DNA of 64,000 nt from Amycolatopsis suaedae (lineage in GTDB: Bacteria; Actinomycetota; Actinomycetes; Mycobacteriales; Pseudonocardiaceae). This document shows positions 49,930 through 59,265 of this stretch, piece by piece. Under the pieces are notes generated by a model, which saw nothing but the letters and a program-made list of their open reading frames with translations, was not told the DNA's origin and made no database searches. The translations under genes and the position numbers were made by a program. The stretch covers positions 496,001 through 560,000 of the forward strand of contig NZ_SFCC01000001.1 of the NCBI RefSeq assembly GCF_004214935.1, read 5' to 3'. The number at the start of each line of letters is the position of its first letter. Position 1 is the stretch's first letter.

Positions 49930-51221
49930 TGGTGACCGCCGATGTGGTCGTGGTGGGTGCTGGCGTGATCGGCTGCTCGGTCGCGCTGGAGCTGGCGCGA
50001 GCCGGCCGTGACGTCGTGGTCGTGGACAAGGCGGCCGGCGCGGGGCAGGGCTCGACCAGCGCGTCGAGTGCGATCGTGCGGTTCAACTACTCGACGTTCG
50101 ACGGCGTCGCCACCGCGTGGGAGTCGCTGCACTGCTGGGCCGGCTGGGCCGCTCACCTCGGAACCGAGCCCGGCCCCGGACTCGCGGCGCTGCATCGCGT
50201 GGGCGCCGCCATGCTCGACGTCCCGGCGATGACCGTGGACCGCACCGGCGCGCTGTTCGACGCCGTGGGCGTGCCCTTCGAGGTGTGGGACGCCGCGACG
50301 TTGCGGGACCGGGTGCCCGGGCTGGAGCCGGGCAGGCACTGGCCGCCGAAACGACTCGACGACCCGGCGTTCTGGCAGGACCACACCGAGGAACTCGGCG
50401 CCGTCTACATGCCGGACGCCGGGTACGTGGACGACCCGATGCTGGCCGCCCGCAACCTCGCCGACGCGGCCGCCAGGCACGGTGTGCGGTTCCTGTTCCG
50501 GGAGCGGGTCGTCGAGGTACCGCGGACCGGCGGCCGGGCCGCCGGCGTGGTGCTGGCCGGGGGCACCCGGATCGCCGCACCGGTCGTGGTCAACGTCGCC
50601 GGGCCGTGGTCGGCCGGGCTCAACGCGCTGGCCGGTGTCGGCGCGGACTTCACGGTCGCCGTCCGCCCGATGCGCCAGGAGGTGCACCAGGTCCCGGCAC
50701 CGCCCGGCTACACCCGCGGCCCGGTGGTCGGGGATCTCGACCTCGGCGTCTACGTCCGGCCGACCCCCGGCGGCGCCGTCCTGATCGGCGGCACCGAACC
50801 GGAGTGCGACCCGCTGCAGTGGGTGGACGACCCGGACACGGTGAACCTCAACCGCACCAAGGAACTCTTCGAAGCCCAGGTCACCCGCGCCGCCCGCCGC
50901 TTTCCCGGACTCGGCGTCCCGGCCACGCCGAAGGGCATCGCCGGGGTGTACGACGTCGCGGCGGACTGGACGCCGGTCTACGACCGGACCGACCTGGACG
51001 GCTTCTACGTCGCGATGGGAACGAGCGGGAACCAGTTCAAGAACGCGCCCGTCGCGGGGCAGCTGATGAGCACCCTGATCCAGGCCGTCGAGAAAGGACA
51101 CGACCATGACGCCGACCCGGTCCGCTTCCACTGCCCGCACACGGGCCACACGGTGAACCTCGGCACGTTCTCCCGCAGGCGCACGACCAACGAGAACTCC
51201 ACCGGGACGGTGATGGGATGA
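49929..51221 (+). CDS. DAO-type FAD oxidoreductase (sarcosine-oxidase-like)
   Basis: A 430-residue flavoenzyme. The dinucleotide-binding motif VVVVGAGVIGCSVALELARA is at 6-25, the FAD contact segment GAGQGSTSASSAIVRFNYST follows, and GFYVAMGTSGNQFKNAPVAG lies near the end. DAO-family enzymes oxidise N-methyl- or other secondary/primary amino acids. The ATG overlaps the transporter stop (TGATG). Its stop overlaps the DUF885 start (ATGA). It probably oxidises an amine or amino acid released from the imported compound. Confidence 0.9.
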   Translation: MVTADVVVVGAGVIGCSVALELARAGRDVVVVDKAAGAGQGSTSASSAIVRFNYSTFDGVATAWESLHCWAGWAAHLGTEPGPGLAALHRVGAAMLDVPAMTVDRTGALFDAVGVPFEVWDAATLRDRVPGLEPGRHWPPKRLDDPAFWQDHTEELGAVYMPDAGYVDDPMLAARNLADAAARHGVRFLFRERVVEVPRTGGRAAGVVLAGGTRIAAPVVVNVAGPWSAGLNALAGVGADFTVAVRPMRQEVHQVPAPPGYTRGPVVGDLDLGVYVRPTPGGAVLIGGTEPECDPLQWVDDPDTVNLNRTKELFEAQVTRAARRFPGLGVPATPKGIAGVYDVAADWTPVYDRTDLDGFYVAMGTSGNQFKNAPVAGQLMSTLIQAVEKGHDHDADPVRFHCPHTGHTVNLGTFSRRRTTNENSTGTVMG

Positions 51222-52753
51222 CCACGGTCACGGCACTGGCCGACGAGTACTGGACCTCGCTCAGGCAGCACGACCCCTACTACGCGGTGCTGGCCGGCGA
51301 GGCACCGGGCTCGATCGAACCGGCGGGCGAATCCTTCGCCGTGGTCCGGTCCGCGGAGGCGAGCGGGCTGCTCGGCAGGCTGCGGGCCACCGTCGTCGCG
51401 CCGGGGGAGGAGGACCTCGCGGCCGTCCTCGAGTCGCTGCTGCTGCGTGACGCGGCGTGGGCCGAGCAGCTGTGGCACGTTCACCCGGCCGCGCCCTACC
51501 AGGCGATGGGGCTGGTCACCACGGCGCAGCAGGTGATCGCACCCCAACCTGACCGCGAGCGTCTGACCAGGGAGTTCGCCGAGCTGATCAGGTCGATCGC
51601 GGCACTGGTCGCGCAGCAGCGGGCCAGGGGCATCGTTCTGCCCCGGCCGGCGGTGGCCGGCGCGCGGGCGACCTGGACCGGACTGCGTACCCAGCTGCCC
51701 GAGCTGCTGCGCGACGACGACCTCCGGTACGCGTGCGAGGAGGTCCTCGGTGAGATCGACGCGTCCGCCGCCGAGGCGGGCGACAAGGTCGGCCTGGCCA
51801 ACCTGCCCGGCGGCGAGCAGGTCTACCGCGCCCTGGTGCGGCAGGAGACGACCCTGGACGTGGAGCCGGAGGAACTGCACCGGCTGGGGCTGGAGGAGTG
51901 CGCGTCGCTGTCGGAGCGGATGGCCGAGATCCGGTCCCGGCTCGGCGGGCCCGCCGGCGAGGAGGAGGCGCGGGACTGGATCCGGGCACAGCCGCACCTG
52001 TACGCCGACAGCCCGGACGCGGTTGCCGCGACCTACCGGCGGCACATCGCCCGGATCGAACCGCGGATCGGGTCGCTGTTCCGGGTCCTTCCCCGGGCGG
52101 GCCACGACGTGCGGCGCGCCGACCCGTCCGTCGAAGCCGGCATGACCTTCGGCTACTACCAGCCCCCGACGTCGTCCGAGCCCGGCCTGTACCGGTTCAA
52201 CGGCTCCGGGCTGGGCACGCGGTCGCAGCTGACCGCGGCCGCGCTGATCCTGCACGAGCTGATCCCCGGCCACCACTTCCACCTGGCCCGGCAGAACGAG
52301 AACGCCGCACTGCACCCGTTGCAGCGGTACGCACTCGGTCTGGGCGCGTTCAACGAGGGCTGGGGTGAGTACGCGTCCGGACTCGGCTGGGAACTCGGCG
52401 CGTACGCCGACGACTGGGACGCCTACGGGCGGCTGTCCCACGAACGGTTCACCGCCCAGCGGCTGGTCGTCGACACCGCGCTGAACCTCGGCTGGTGGGA
52501 CCTCGACCGTGCGCGCGAGTTCATGCGCGCCAACACCCTGGAGGACGACGGCCAGATCGCCACCGAGGTCGTCCGCTACTCCACCGACCTGCCCGCCCAG
52601 GCACTGGCCTACCGGGCCGGATACCTCGCGTTCCAGCGGATGCGGGAGTCCGCGCGGGAGGCCGACGTACGCGACGTCCACGAGGCGATGATCGGCCCCG
52701 GCGCCGCCCCGCTGGACCGGGTACGGCAGCGCGTCGACGAGATCGCACAGTAG
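51218..52753 (+). CDS. DUF885 zinc carboxypeptidase-like protein
   Basis: A 511-residue protein of the DUF885 family. The metal motif LHELIPGHHFHLARQNE (HExxxGHH) is at about 346-362, with downstream GAFNEGWGEYASGLGWELG supplying the third ligand. Family members act as metallo-carboxypeptidases. No signal peptide is seen. It is coupled to the DAO gene by ATGA overlap, and the S9 gene begins nine bases after its stop. Confidence 0.87.
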   Translation: MTTVTALADEYWTSLRQHDPYYAVLAGEAPGSIEPAGESFAVVRSAEASGLLGRLRATVVAPGEEDLAAVLESLLLRDAAWAEQLWHVHPAAPYQAMGLVTTAQQVIAPQPDRERLTREFAELIRSIAALVAQQRARGIVLPRPAVAGARATWTGLRTQLPELLRDDDLRYACEEVLGEIDASAAEAGDKVGLANLPGGEQVYRALVRQETTLDVEPEELHRLGLEECASLSERMAEIRSRLGGPAGEEEARDWIRAQPHLYADSPDAVAATYRRHIARIEPRIGSLFRVLPRAGHDVRRADPSVEAGMTFGYYQPPTSSEPGLYRFNGSGLGTRSQLTAAALILHELIPGHHFHLARQNENAALHPLQRYALGLGAFNEGWGEYASGLGWELGAYADDWDAYGRLSHERFTAQRLVVDTALNLGWWDLDRAREFMRANTLEDDGQIATEVVRYSTDLPAQALAYRAGYLAFQRMRESAREADVRDVHEAMIGPGAAPLDRVRQRVDEIAQ

Positions 52754-52762
52754 GGAGTTCAG

Positions 52763-54994
52763 ATGGACACCGGTCACCGAGGATTCGACCTGTTCGCCGA
52801 CGGTCTGGGCGACCTGGTCACCGGCGGCACCATCGTGCCGGCCTGGTCCCCGGACGGCAGCTCGCTCGCGTTCCTCGACGGACCGCCGGACGACCGCAGG
52901 GGCTGGCTGGTCGACCTCGCCTCCGGGGAGAAGTCCCCGCTGCTCGGCGACATACCGGGGGTGCGGGCGGCGATCCGGGAGGCGACCGGGCTGACGCCTG
53001 CCGGGCAGGGGCTGCCGTTCGACCACGTCACCTTCGCCGGGGCCCGGCAGCTCAGCGTCACGGTCGGCACCGACCGGCTGACGGTCGACCTGGACAGCGG
53101 CGAGGTCACCAAGCAGCCCCCAGAGTCCAGAGTGGACGTCCACTACGGACTGGCCGAGTCGGTTCGCCGGACGCCGAAGGAGTTCCTGCGCACCCTGCCC
53201 CTCGTGGACCCGCAGGCGGACCGCGAACTGGCCTCGCCCGACGGCGAGCTGTTCGTCTCCACGGTCGACGGCGACATCGTAGTCCGGTCGGCGTGCGACG
53301 GCCGGGCGGTACCGCTGACCACCGACGGCACGCCCGAGCACGAGTACCGCTTCGACCTGGTCAACCCGGCTCTGCAGGCGCTGGGCATGGCGTTCCCGGT
53401 GTGCAACTGGTCGCCCGACGGCTCCCGGCTCGCCGCCTACCGGGTCGACAACCGAGGCGTGCACCGGTTTCCGCAGGTGCACTACCTCAAGCGCCGGGAC
53501 GAGACCGTCCATCGCTATCACGCCCAGGCGGGCGGGACGCTGGAACGCACCACGCTGTACGTGCTCGACCTGCACGGCCGGGCGCCCGTGCGGCTGGACC
53601 TGGGCGACACCACCGACACCTACCCGGTGCACGCCGCCTGGCTGCCGGACGGGTCACAGCTGGTGGTGTTCGTGCTGAGCCGCGACTGCGGCCGCGTCGA
53701 AGTCCTGCTCGCCGACGCGGCGACCGGCGCGACGCGGACGGTGTTCACCGAAGAGAGCGACACCTTCCTGCGGATTCACCACGACGTGTAGTTCGGCCGC
53801 AAGATCGGGCTGTTCCTGACCCCGGACGGTACGGGCCTGCTGTGGCTGTCGGAGCGGGACGGCTGGAAACACCTGTACCGGTACGACCTCGACGGCAATC
53901 TGGTGCGGCAGCTGACGCGGGGGGAGTGGCCGGTCGACTACGTGCACCACGTCGGCGACGAGTACGCCTACCTCACCGCACACCTGGACCAGGACCGGCC
54001 CTACGACCTGCAACTGGCCCGGGTCCCCCTGGCCGGGGGCGAGGTCGAGTGCCTGGCAGGCGAACCGGGTGTCCACTCGATGTTGCTGGCACCCGGCGGC
54101 GACGTACTCGTGGACACCTGGTCCACACCCGCCGAAGGCCCGCGCAGCGTGCTGCGGCGCGTGGACGGAACGCTGCTGTGCGAGCTGTCGGCCGCCGACA
54201 CCTCCCGGCTGGACTGGACGCCGCCACGGCAGTTCACGGTCACCGCGGCCGACGGGGTGACCGAACTGTGGGGCACGATGTTCTTCCCCGCCGACTTCGA
54301 CGAGACCAGGCGGTACCCGCTCGTCGAATACGTGTACGGCGGGCCGCAGATCGCCGTGGCACCGCACTCGTTCAGCGACGTCCTCGGTGCCTTCGGCAGC
54401 CGCCCGCACGCGCTGGCGCAGCTGGGCTACGTCACCTTCGTGCTCGACGCCCGCGGCACGCCGGAACGGTCGAAGGCGTTCCACGACACAGTTTTCCACG
54501 ACTGGACCGCCGGCCTCGTCCCCGACCACGCCGCCGCCGTCGAGCAGCTGAAGCAGCGTCACGACTTCCTCACCGACGCCAAGGTGGCGGTGATCGGGCA
54601 CAGCTGGGGCGGCTACTCGGCCTTCCGGCTGGCCGCGGAACGTCCCGACGTCTACACCGCCGCGGTGTCGTCGGCGCCCGGCTTCGACCCCTACTCCTCG
54701 GTGCTGTACGAGTGCTACCTCGGCTTCCCGCAGACCGACGGCGACGCGTACCGGGCGGCCGAGAACTATCCGCTCGCGGCCCGGATGGCGGCGGAGTTCC
54801 TGCTGGTCTGCGGCTCGTCCGACCACGCCACCTGGTCCGACAGCATGAAGATGAGCGAGGCGTTGATCCGGGCGGGCAAGCTGCACGAGTTCGTCGTGCT
54901 GCCCGGCCAGCCACACGGCTTCGGCAGCGACCACGACGCGTACTTCTGGCGTAAGGTCGCCGGCTTCCTCCGGACCCACCTGGAACCGGCCTGA
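52763..54994 (+). pseudogene. S9 prolyl-oligopeptidase gene with an in-frame TAG
   Basis: The single frame 52763-54994 (743 sense codons) encodes an N-terminal DPP IV-type beta propeller and a C-terminal alpha/beta hydrolase. A TAG at 53789-53791 interrupts it between LRIHHDV and FGRKIGLFLTPDGTG; reading continues in the same frame without other damage. The triad is intact after the stop: Ser in GHSWGGY, Asp in GSSDHATW, His in GQPHGFGS. A one-base change (for example TGG to TAG) explains it. Possibilities are a recent nonsense mutation, a sequencing error, suppression, or two separately translated halves (no good ribosome site after the stop). The ATG at 52763 follows GTAGGGAGTTC. Confidence 0.88.
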
Positions 54995-55010
54995 CCATCG
55001 CCCGCGGAGG

Positions 55011-56222
55011 TCACTCCAGCAGGCGGGCGAGCTTCAGGCTCAGGTGCGCGGCGAGGCGGTCGTCACCGCGGGAAAGGTCCAAACCGGACAGTTCCTCGAT
55101 GCGGCGCAGGCGGTAGTACAGGGTGGCGCGGTGGACGTGCAGCGCGGTGACCGTGCGCTTCGCGTCACCCGCGTTGTCCAGGTAGGCGGCGAGGGTGGCG
55201 ACCAGCTCGTCGTGCCCGTTGCCGTTGTCCAGCAGCGAGCGGACCCCCGGGTGCAGGGCGTCGGCGAGCTGCTGCGGCGACAGCTGGCTCAGCAGCGCGT
55301 ACACACCGAGGCCGGAGTAGTGCGCGACCGGCCCGAGCGCGCCGGTGATCCGGGCGACGTCGGCGGCACGCCACGCCTCGTGGTAACCGCGCCGCAGGTC
55401 GCGGAGGTTGCGCTGGGTGCTGCCGATGCCGATCCAGCACTCGCCGTTGTCCCTGCCGCTCTCGGTCACGAGCCGCTCGTGCACGGCCGCGGCCAGCTCG
55501 TCGGCCGTGGTACCGGTTCCCCCGTGCGGCGGCGAGATCGCGACCAGCAGGGCGTGGCCGGGCCGCAGCAGGGTCAGCGCGGTGCGCGGCGGCAGCCTGC
55601 GCCTGCCATGGTCGACCGCCGCGCCCAGCGCGAGCCGGTCCTGTTCGCCGAGCGGCTCGCCCGCGGGCTGGGACACGGTGGCCACCAGCGCGGTCACCGC
55701 GCCCGCGACCGCCAGCTCCTGGTCGAGGAGTTCCTCGGCGGCGTCGGCGTGCAGTGCCGGGTCGTCGGCGAGCAGGTCCCTGAGCAGTTCCCGCTCCCGC
55801 CCCCTGGCCAGCTCGTCGGCGAGGTGCTCCCGGTGCATGATCAGGGCGGCGTGGCCCGCGGCCTCCCGCAGGGCGTCGGCGTGCTCGGCGGTCACCGGGC
55901 CGTCGGAGCCCACCAGCCAGAGGTAGCCCAGCAGGATCTGCTCGTACCGCACGGGCATGCCGGTCCGCTCGACCGTGAGCCCGATGTCCGGGCGCGCGGG
56001 CACGGTGAAGATGTCCTCGGCCTTGTGCACGCCGAGGTCGTGCAGGTGCCCGGTCAGTTCGGCGGGCACGCTCCGGCGCATGATCGAGCCGACCCGGACC
56101 TCGTCGACGTCCGTGGTGTGGGCGTTGTAGGCGAGCAGCCGGATGTGCGGGTCGTCGATCGCGACCGATCGCCCGAGGCGGTTGCCGAGGTGGTCGACCA
56201 GGCGCTGCAGGTCGGAGGCCAT
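55011..56222 (-). CDS. PucR-family transcriptional regulator
   Basis: A 403-residue regulator. The N-terminal part has a sensor region (LLAYNAHTTDVDEVRVGSIM), a GGDEF-like central domain follows, and the C-terminal PucR HTH_30 reads ALHVHRATLYYRLRRIEELS. PucR/CdaR proteins control purine, amino-acid and peptide catabolism. The ATG at 56222 is standard. It sits at the end of the peptide-catabolism cluster, convergent with the S9 gene (stops 16 bp apart), and is the only candidate regulator for it. Confidence 0.88.
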   Translation of the reverse strand: MASDLQRLVDHLGNRLGRSVAIDDPHIRLLAYNAHTTDVDEVRVGSIMRRSVPAELTGHLHDLGVHKAEDIFTVPARPDIGLTVERTGMPVRYEQILLGYLWLVGSDGPVTAEHADALREAAGHAALIMHREHLADELARGRERELLRDLLADDPALHADAAEELLDQELAVAGAVTALVATVSQPAGEPLGEQDRLALGAAVDHGRRRLPPRTALTLLRPGHALLVAISPPHGGTGTTADELAAAVHERLVTESGRDNGECWIGIGSTQRNLRDLRRGYHEAWRAADVARITGALGPVAHYSGLGVYALLSQLSPQQLADALHPGVRSLLDNGNGHDELVATLAAYLDNAGDAKRTVTALHVHRATLYYRLRRIEELSGLDLSRGDDRLAAHLSLKLARLLE

Positions 56223-56243
56223 CCGGCGATGGTACCGGCGTGC

Positions 56244-57425
56244 TCAGCGGAGAGCGGCGATCCGCGGCGCGCGGCTCCTCGGCGAATCCAGGCTCACCAT
56301 CTTGACGTCGCCGAGTTCGCGGGCGAACTCGGCGGTCGCCGCGACGGCGTGCCGCAGCGCGCTGCCGGTGCCGGTGAACGACCGGTGGACGATCTCGCCG
56401 GCCTCGGGGTCGAATTCCCACAGCCCCACGACACGTCCGCGGTCGACGATGAGCGGGCACGGCGGGTCGGTCTCGTCGCCGAGGGTGCGTCCCGGCCTGC
56501 CGCCCGGCGACGGCCGTCGCGCGTCGGCCTCGTCGAGGAGCCGGGCGAGGTCGCGGTGCAGCAGGTGGATGCCGTCGATGCTGCCGACCAGGGCGTACTG
56601 GGGCTCAGTGGGTACCCGGAACGCGTCGAAGTCCGCGGACTGGCCGGGATCGAGCAGCAGGTCGGTTCCCTCGAGCGGCCGCAGGCCGAGCGGTTCGACC
56701 GCCGTCCTGGCCGCGGCGGCCGTGAGGCCGGAGAACCAGCGGAAGTGCTTGAGCGAGGCGGGTCCCGCCCAGGTGAAGTACCTGCGGGCCAGCTCGGTGG
56801 CCGCGTCCGCGGGCCCGCCGCCCGGGGCGGGGGACCAGCCGGCGTAGCCGAACCGCTGCTGGTCCAGCCTGCCGTTCACCGGGACCCGCCGGATGCGGCC
56901 CCGCGCCTGGAGCAGGCCGAGCGCCAGGGGCAGCGTGGTCGTCTGCCCCCGCTTCTTGTCTTCCGCTCCCAGGTTGCGTACCGCGTCGCCGAGGACCTTC
57001 TTCAGCCCCGCGGGGTCGAGGGGCCCGTCCGCGGAGTCGAGTGCCTCGACGACGCGCTCGCAGAGCCGGTCGATCTCGGCCCTGGTGACGCCGAGGTGCC
57101 TGACCGCCGCGGCGAGCTCGCCCTCCGGGGCGCCGGCGCCCACCGCGAGGGCGAGCGCGAAGTCCTGGTGCGGCACGACGTAGGTGCACCCGCGGGCGGC
57201 GGGCAGCTCGTGGACGGCCAGCCTGGCCACCGCGTCGTCGACGGTCTGCCGGTCGAGCCCCGCGCGTGCGTGGAAGCCCAGGTACGGAGCCGATCCGCCG
57301 ACCGAGCGCGCCCAGCCGGTGCGCACCAGCACCTCGTCGGGCGACGCGCCGGCCAGTGATCCGTCCAGGCCCTGGCGGTGCGCCCACCAGGCTCGCAGCT
57401 TCCGCGGTGACACCTCTGCGGTCAT
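56244..57425 (-). CDS. Winged-helix protein, AlkZ/YcaQ-like DNA glycosylase family
   Basis: A 393-residue protein of the HTH_42/AlkZ-like group: GYAGWSP, RYFTWAGPASLKHFRWFSGL (the region that holds the QxQ/QxD-type catalytic motif in AlkZ), and CPLIVDRGRVVGLWEFDPEA. AlkZ/YcaQ enzymes unhook interstrand crosslinks. Here the segment reads AGPASLKHF rather than an obvious QxQ, so activity is uncertain; many actinobacterial homologues are self-resistance or repair proteins. The ATG is at 57425, divergent from the PadR gene. Confidence 0.78.
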   Translation of the reverse strand: MTAEVSPRKLRAWWAHRQGLDGSLAGASPDEVLVRTGWARSVGGSAPYLGFHARAGLDRQTVDDAVARLAVHELPAARGCTYVVPHQDFALALAVGAGAPEGELAAAVRHLGVTRAEIDRLCERVVEALDSADGPLDPAGLKKVLGDAVRNLGAEDKKRGQTTTLPLALGLLQARGRIRRVPVNGRLDQQRFGYAGWSPAPGGGPADAATELARRYFTWAGPASLKHFRWFSGLTAAAARTAVEPLGLRPLEGTDLLLDPGQSADFDAFRVPTEPQYALVGSIDGIHLLHRDLARLLDEADARRPSPGGRPGRTLGDETDPPCPLIVDRGRVVGLWEFDPEAGEIVHRSFTGTGSALRHAVAATAEFARELGDVKMVSLDSPRSRAPRIAALR

Positions 57426-57446
57426 GCCCGGAAGTATGGCATCTTA

Positions 57447-57461
57447 TATCCATGGTGGATA
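57447..57461. promoter_or_regulatory. Dyad in PadR promoter region
   Basis: TATCCA and TGGATA arms flank TGG in an AT-rich stretch (CTTATATCCATGGTGGATAC), 22 bp upstream of the AlkZ-like gene start and 29 bp before the PadR ATG. It fits an autoregulatory PadR site controlling both divergent genes. Confidence 0.5.
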
Positions 57462-57489
57462 CGTTTGGGAGATCGGGAATCATGTCACC

Positions 57490-57864
57490 ATGAGCCCGCC
57501 CCCCGTCGCGCTGACACCGGCGATGTTCGCGCTGCTGCTGGCACTGTCCGAGGGGGACCAGCACGGGTACCAGCTGATCGCGGACGTCAAACGGCTGACC
57601 GGTGGAGAGCTGGTGCTCGGGCCGGGCACGCTCTACCGCAGCCTGCAGCGCATGCGCGCCGACGGCCTCGTCGAGGAGATCGGCCCCGATCTGGACGCGG
57701 CGCGAGCCGACCGGCGGGCGGAGCGCCGCCGCCGGTACCGCATCACCGGCGCGGGAACCCGCGCGGTCCGCGCCGAGGCCCGGCGGCTGGCTACGCTGCT
57801 CGCGAGCGAAACGGCACGGGCGGTGCTGCGTGCCGCGGAGGAGGACACGAGCGATGTTGGATGA
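57490..57864 (+). CDS. PadR-family regulator
   Basis: A 124-residue winged-helix regulator: ALTPAMFALLLALSEGDQHG opens the HTH and GGELVLGPGTLYRSLQRMRA forms the recognition helix. The C-terminal helix is basic and Ala-rich. The ATG at 57490 gives the conserved start; the frame runs further upstream without a start site. Its 3' end overlaps the VOC gene by 11 bp, so they form a coupled pair. PadR proteins repress in the absence of an aromatic or drug-like ligand; the ligand is unknown here. Confidence 0.85.
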   Translation: MSPPPVALTPAMFALLLALSEGDQHGYQLIADVKRLTGGELVLGPGTLYRSLQRMRADGLVEEIGPDLDAARADRRAERRRRYRITGAGTRAVRAEARRLATLLASETARAVLRAAEEDTSDVG

Positions 57865-58303
57865 GTTCGCCGGCGTCACGCCCCAGCTGACCGTGTCCGA
57901 CACGGACGCGGCCGTACGGTTCTACACCGCCGCGTTCGGCGCGGACGAGCTGCTGCGCAACCACGACCCGGACGGCCGGGTGATGCACTGCGAGCTGCTG
58001 GTCGGCGGCGGCCGGGTGCTGGTGCACGACGAGTTCCCCGAGCGTGGATCGGTGGGCCCGCGTGCGCTCGGCGGCACGCCCGTGGTGCTGCACCTGTACG
58101 TCGCCGACGTCGACGCGGTGTTCGCGGCGGCCGTCGAGGCGGGGGCGAAGGCGCTCATGGAACCGCAGGACGCGTTCTGGGGCGACCGGTACGCGATGGT
58201 CGAGGACCCGTTCGGCCACCACTGGTCGATGGCGCACCGGCTGGCCGACCCGTCGGTGGCCGAACTGGAGGAACGGGCCGACCGCTGGGCGGCGGGGGAG
58301 TAG
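57854..58303 (+). CDS. VOC-family (PhnB/glyoxalase-like) protein
   Basis: A 149-residue protein with two beta-alpha-beta modules. TPQLTVSDTDAAVRFYTAAF opens the first and VVLHLYVADVDAVFAAAVEA the second, with WGDRYAMVEDPFGHHWSM near the end. This pattern marks the PhnB-like VOC proteins (glyoxalase/bleomycin-resistance fold); some bind drugs, others are enzymes. The ATG at 57854 lies within the PadR gene. It was probably co-evolved with that regulator as a ligand-binding or detoxification partner. Confidence 0.85.
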   Translation: MLDEFAGVTPQLTVSDTDAAVRFYTAAFGADELLRNHDPDGRVMHCELLVGGGRVLVHDEFPERGSVGPRALGGTPVVLHLYVADVDAVFAAAVEAGAKALMEPQDAFWGDRYAMVEDPFGHHWSMAHRLADPSVAELEERADRWAAGE

Positions 58304-58306
58304 CGG

Positions 58307-59176
58307 TCACAGCCCGAACAGCCGGGCGGCGTTGTCGTGGCAGACGGCACGCAGCCAGTCCGTGCCGAGGCCGGTGCGTTCGAGCGCGAGCAGCGCGTCG
58401 GCGTAGCTGTAGGGGATGTTCGGGAAGTCGGTTCCGAGCAGGACGCGGTCGCCCAGGTCGGCCAGCCGGGACAGCTCGGCTGGCGGAAACGGCGCCTCGC
58501 GTTCGATGAACGAGGTGAAGGCCATCGTCGTGTCCAGCCGCACCCGCTCGTACCATCCGGCGAGGTCGAGGAACTCGGTGTACTCCGGCATGCCCAGGTG
58601 CGCGACGACCAGCGGCAGCTTCGGATACCGGGCCAGCAGCGCCGCGACCGGGCCCGGTCCGGTGTGCGCACCCGGCACCGGGCCGGACCCGCAGTGTGTC
58701 ACCACCGGCGTCGCGCTCTCGGTCAGCATGTCCCACACGTCGTCGAGCAGCGGATCGTTCGGGTCGAAGCCGCCCACCTGCAGGTGGCACTTGAACACCC
58801 GGGCGCCCTGGCCGAGGGCGTGCCGCACGTCGGCCGCCGCCCCGGGTTCGGCGAAGAAGGTCGCCGTGTGCAGGCAGTCCGGGGTACGGGCGGCGAAGCC
58901 GGCCGACCAGTCGTTGAGCCAGCGCGCCATCCCCGGCTTGTGCGGGTACACCATGGAGGTGAACGCCCGCACGCTGAATGCGCGCAGCTGCTCCAGCCGC
59001 CGCTGCTCGTCCTCGCGGTAGGCGATCGGCCACGGCCTGCCGACCAGCGGCCCGGCCGCGTCGAAGTAGGCCCACACCTTCGCCAGCACCCGCTCCGGCA
59101 TGAAGTGCGTGTGCACGTCGACGAGCCGGTCCAGGCCCGTCCTGCCGCGGAACGCGGCGACCTCGTCCGTACTCAC
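58307..59176 (-). CDS. Amidohydrolase-2 family TIM-barrel protein
   Basis: A 289-residue metal-dependent hydrolase/decarboxylase-like protein. VDVHTHFMPERV gives the HxH pair, followed by His in VVTHCGSGP and VVAHLGMPEY and the final Asp in LLGTDFPNIPYSY. Related proteins include gamma-resorcylate and ACMS decarboxylases as well as lactonases; the reaction is not assignable. GTG 59176 begins the conserved part with a weak ribosome site. It converges with the VOC gene (3-bp gap) and is divergent from the reductase/methyltransferase gene through a perfect palindrome. Confidence 0.85.
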   Translation of the reverse strand: MSTDEVAAFRGRTGLDRLVDVHTHFMPERVLAKVWAYFDAAGPLVGRPWPIAYREDEQRRLEQLRAFSVRAFTSMVYPHKPGMARWLNDWSAGFAARTPDCLHTATFFAEPGAAADVRHALGQGARVFKCHLQVGGFDPNDPLLDDVWDMLTESATPVVTHCGSGPVPGAHTGPGPVAALLARYPKLPLVVAHLGMPEYTEFLDLAGWYERVRLDTTMAFTSFIEREAPFPPAELSRLADLGDRVLLGTDFPNIPYSYADALLALERTGLGTDWLRAVCHDNAARLFGL

Positions 59177-59205
59177 CCGGCCAGTGTTACCAGCTCCCGG
59201 CGGGG

Positions 59206-59226
59206 TTGTTGCCGAAACGGCAACAA
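59206..59226. promoter_or_regulatory. Perfect palindrome between divergent genes
   Basis: TTGTTGCCG, AAA, CGGCAACAA: perfect nine-base arms. It lies 40 bp upstream of the reductase/methyltransferase start and 30 bp upstream of the amidohydrolase start. It is a strong candidate operator for a dimeric regulator not encoded next to it. Confidence 0.65.
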
Positions 59227-59265
59227 TCCGTGCCAACTTCGCGAGCGCGAGGCACTCTCGGGTAC

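Noticed and set aside
51005..53632. 875-codon minus-strand frame
   Set aside because: It is a shadow of the DAO, DUF885 and S9 genes, which have clear motifs on the plus strand.
52763..53791. The first S9 segment as a stand-alone propeller protein
   Set aside because: Homology continues in the same frame straight through the TAG, and the family needs the hydrolase half, so one broken gene is the simpler reading.
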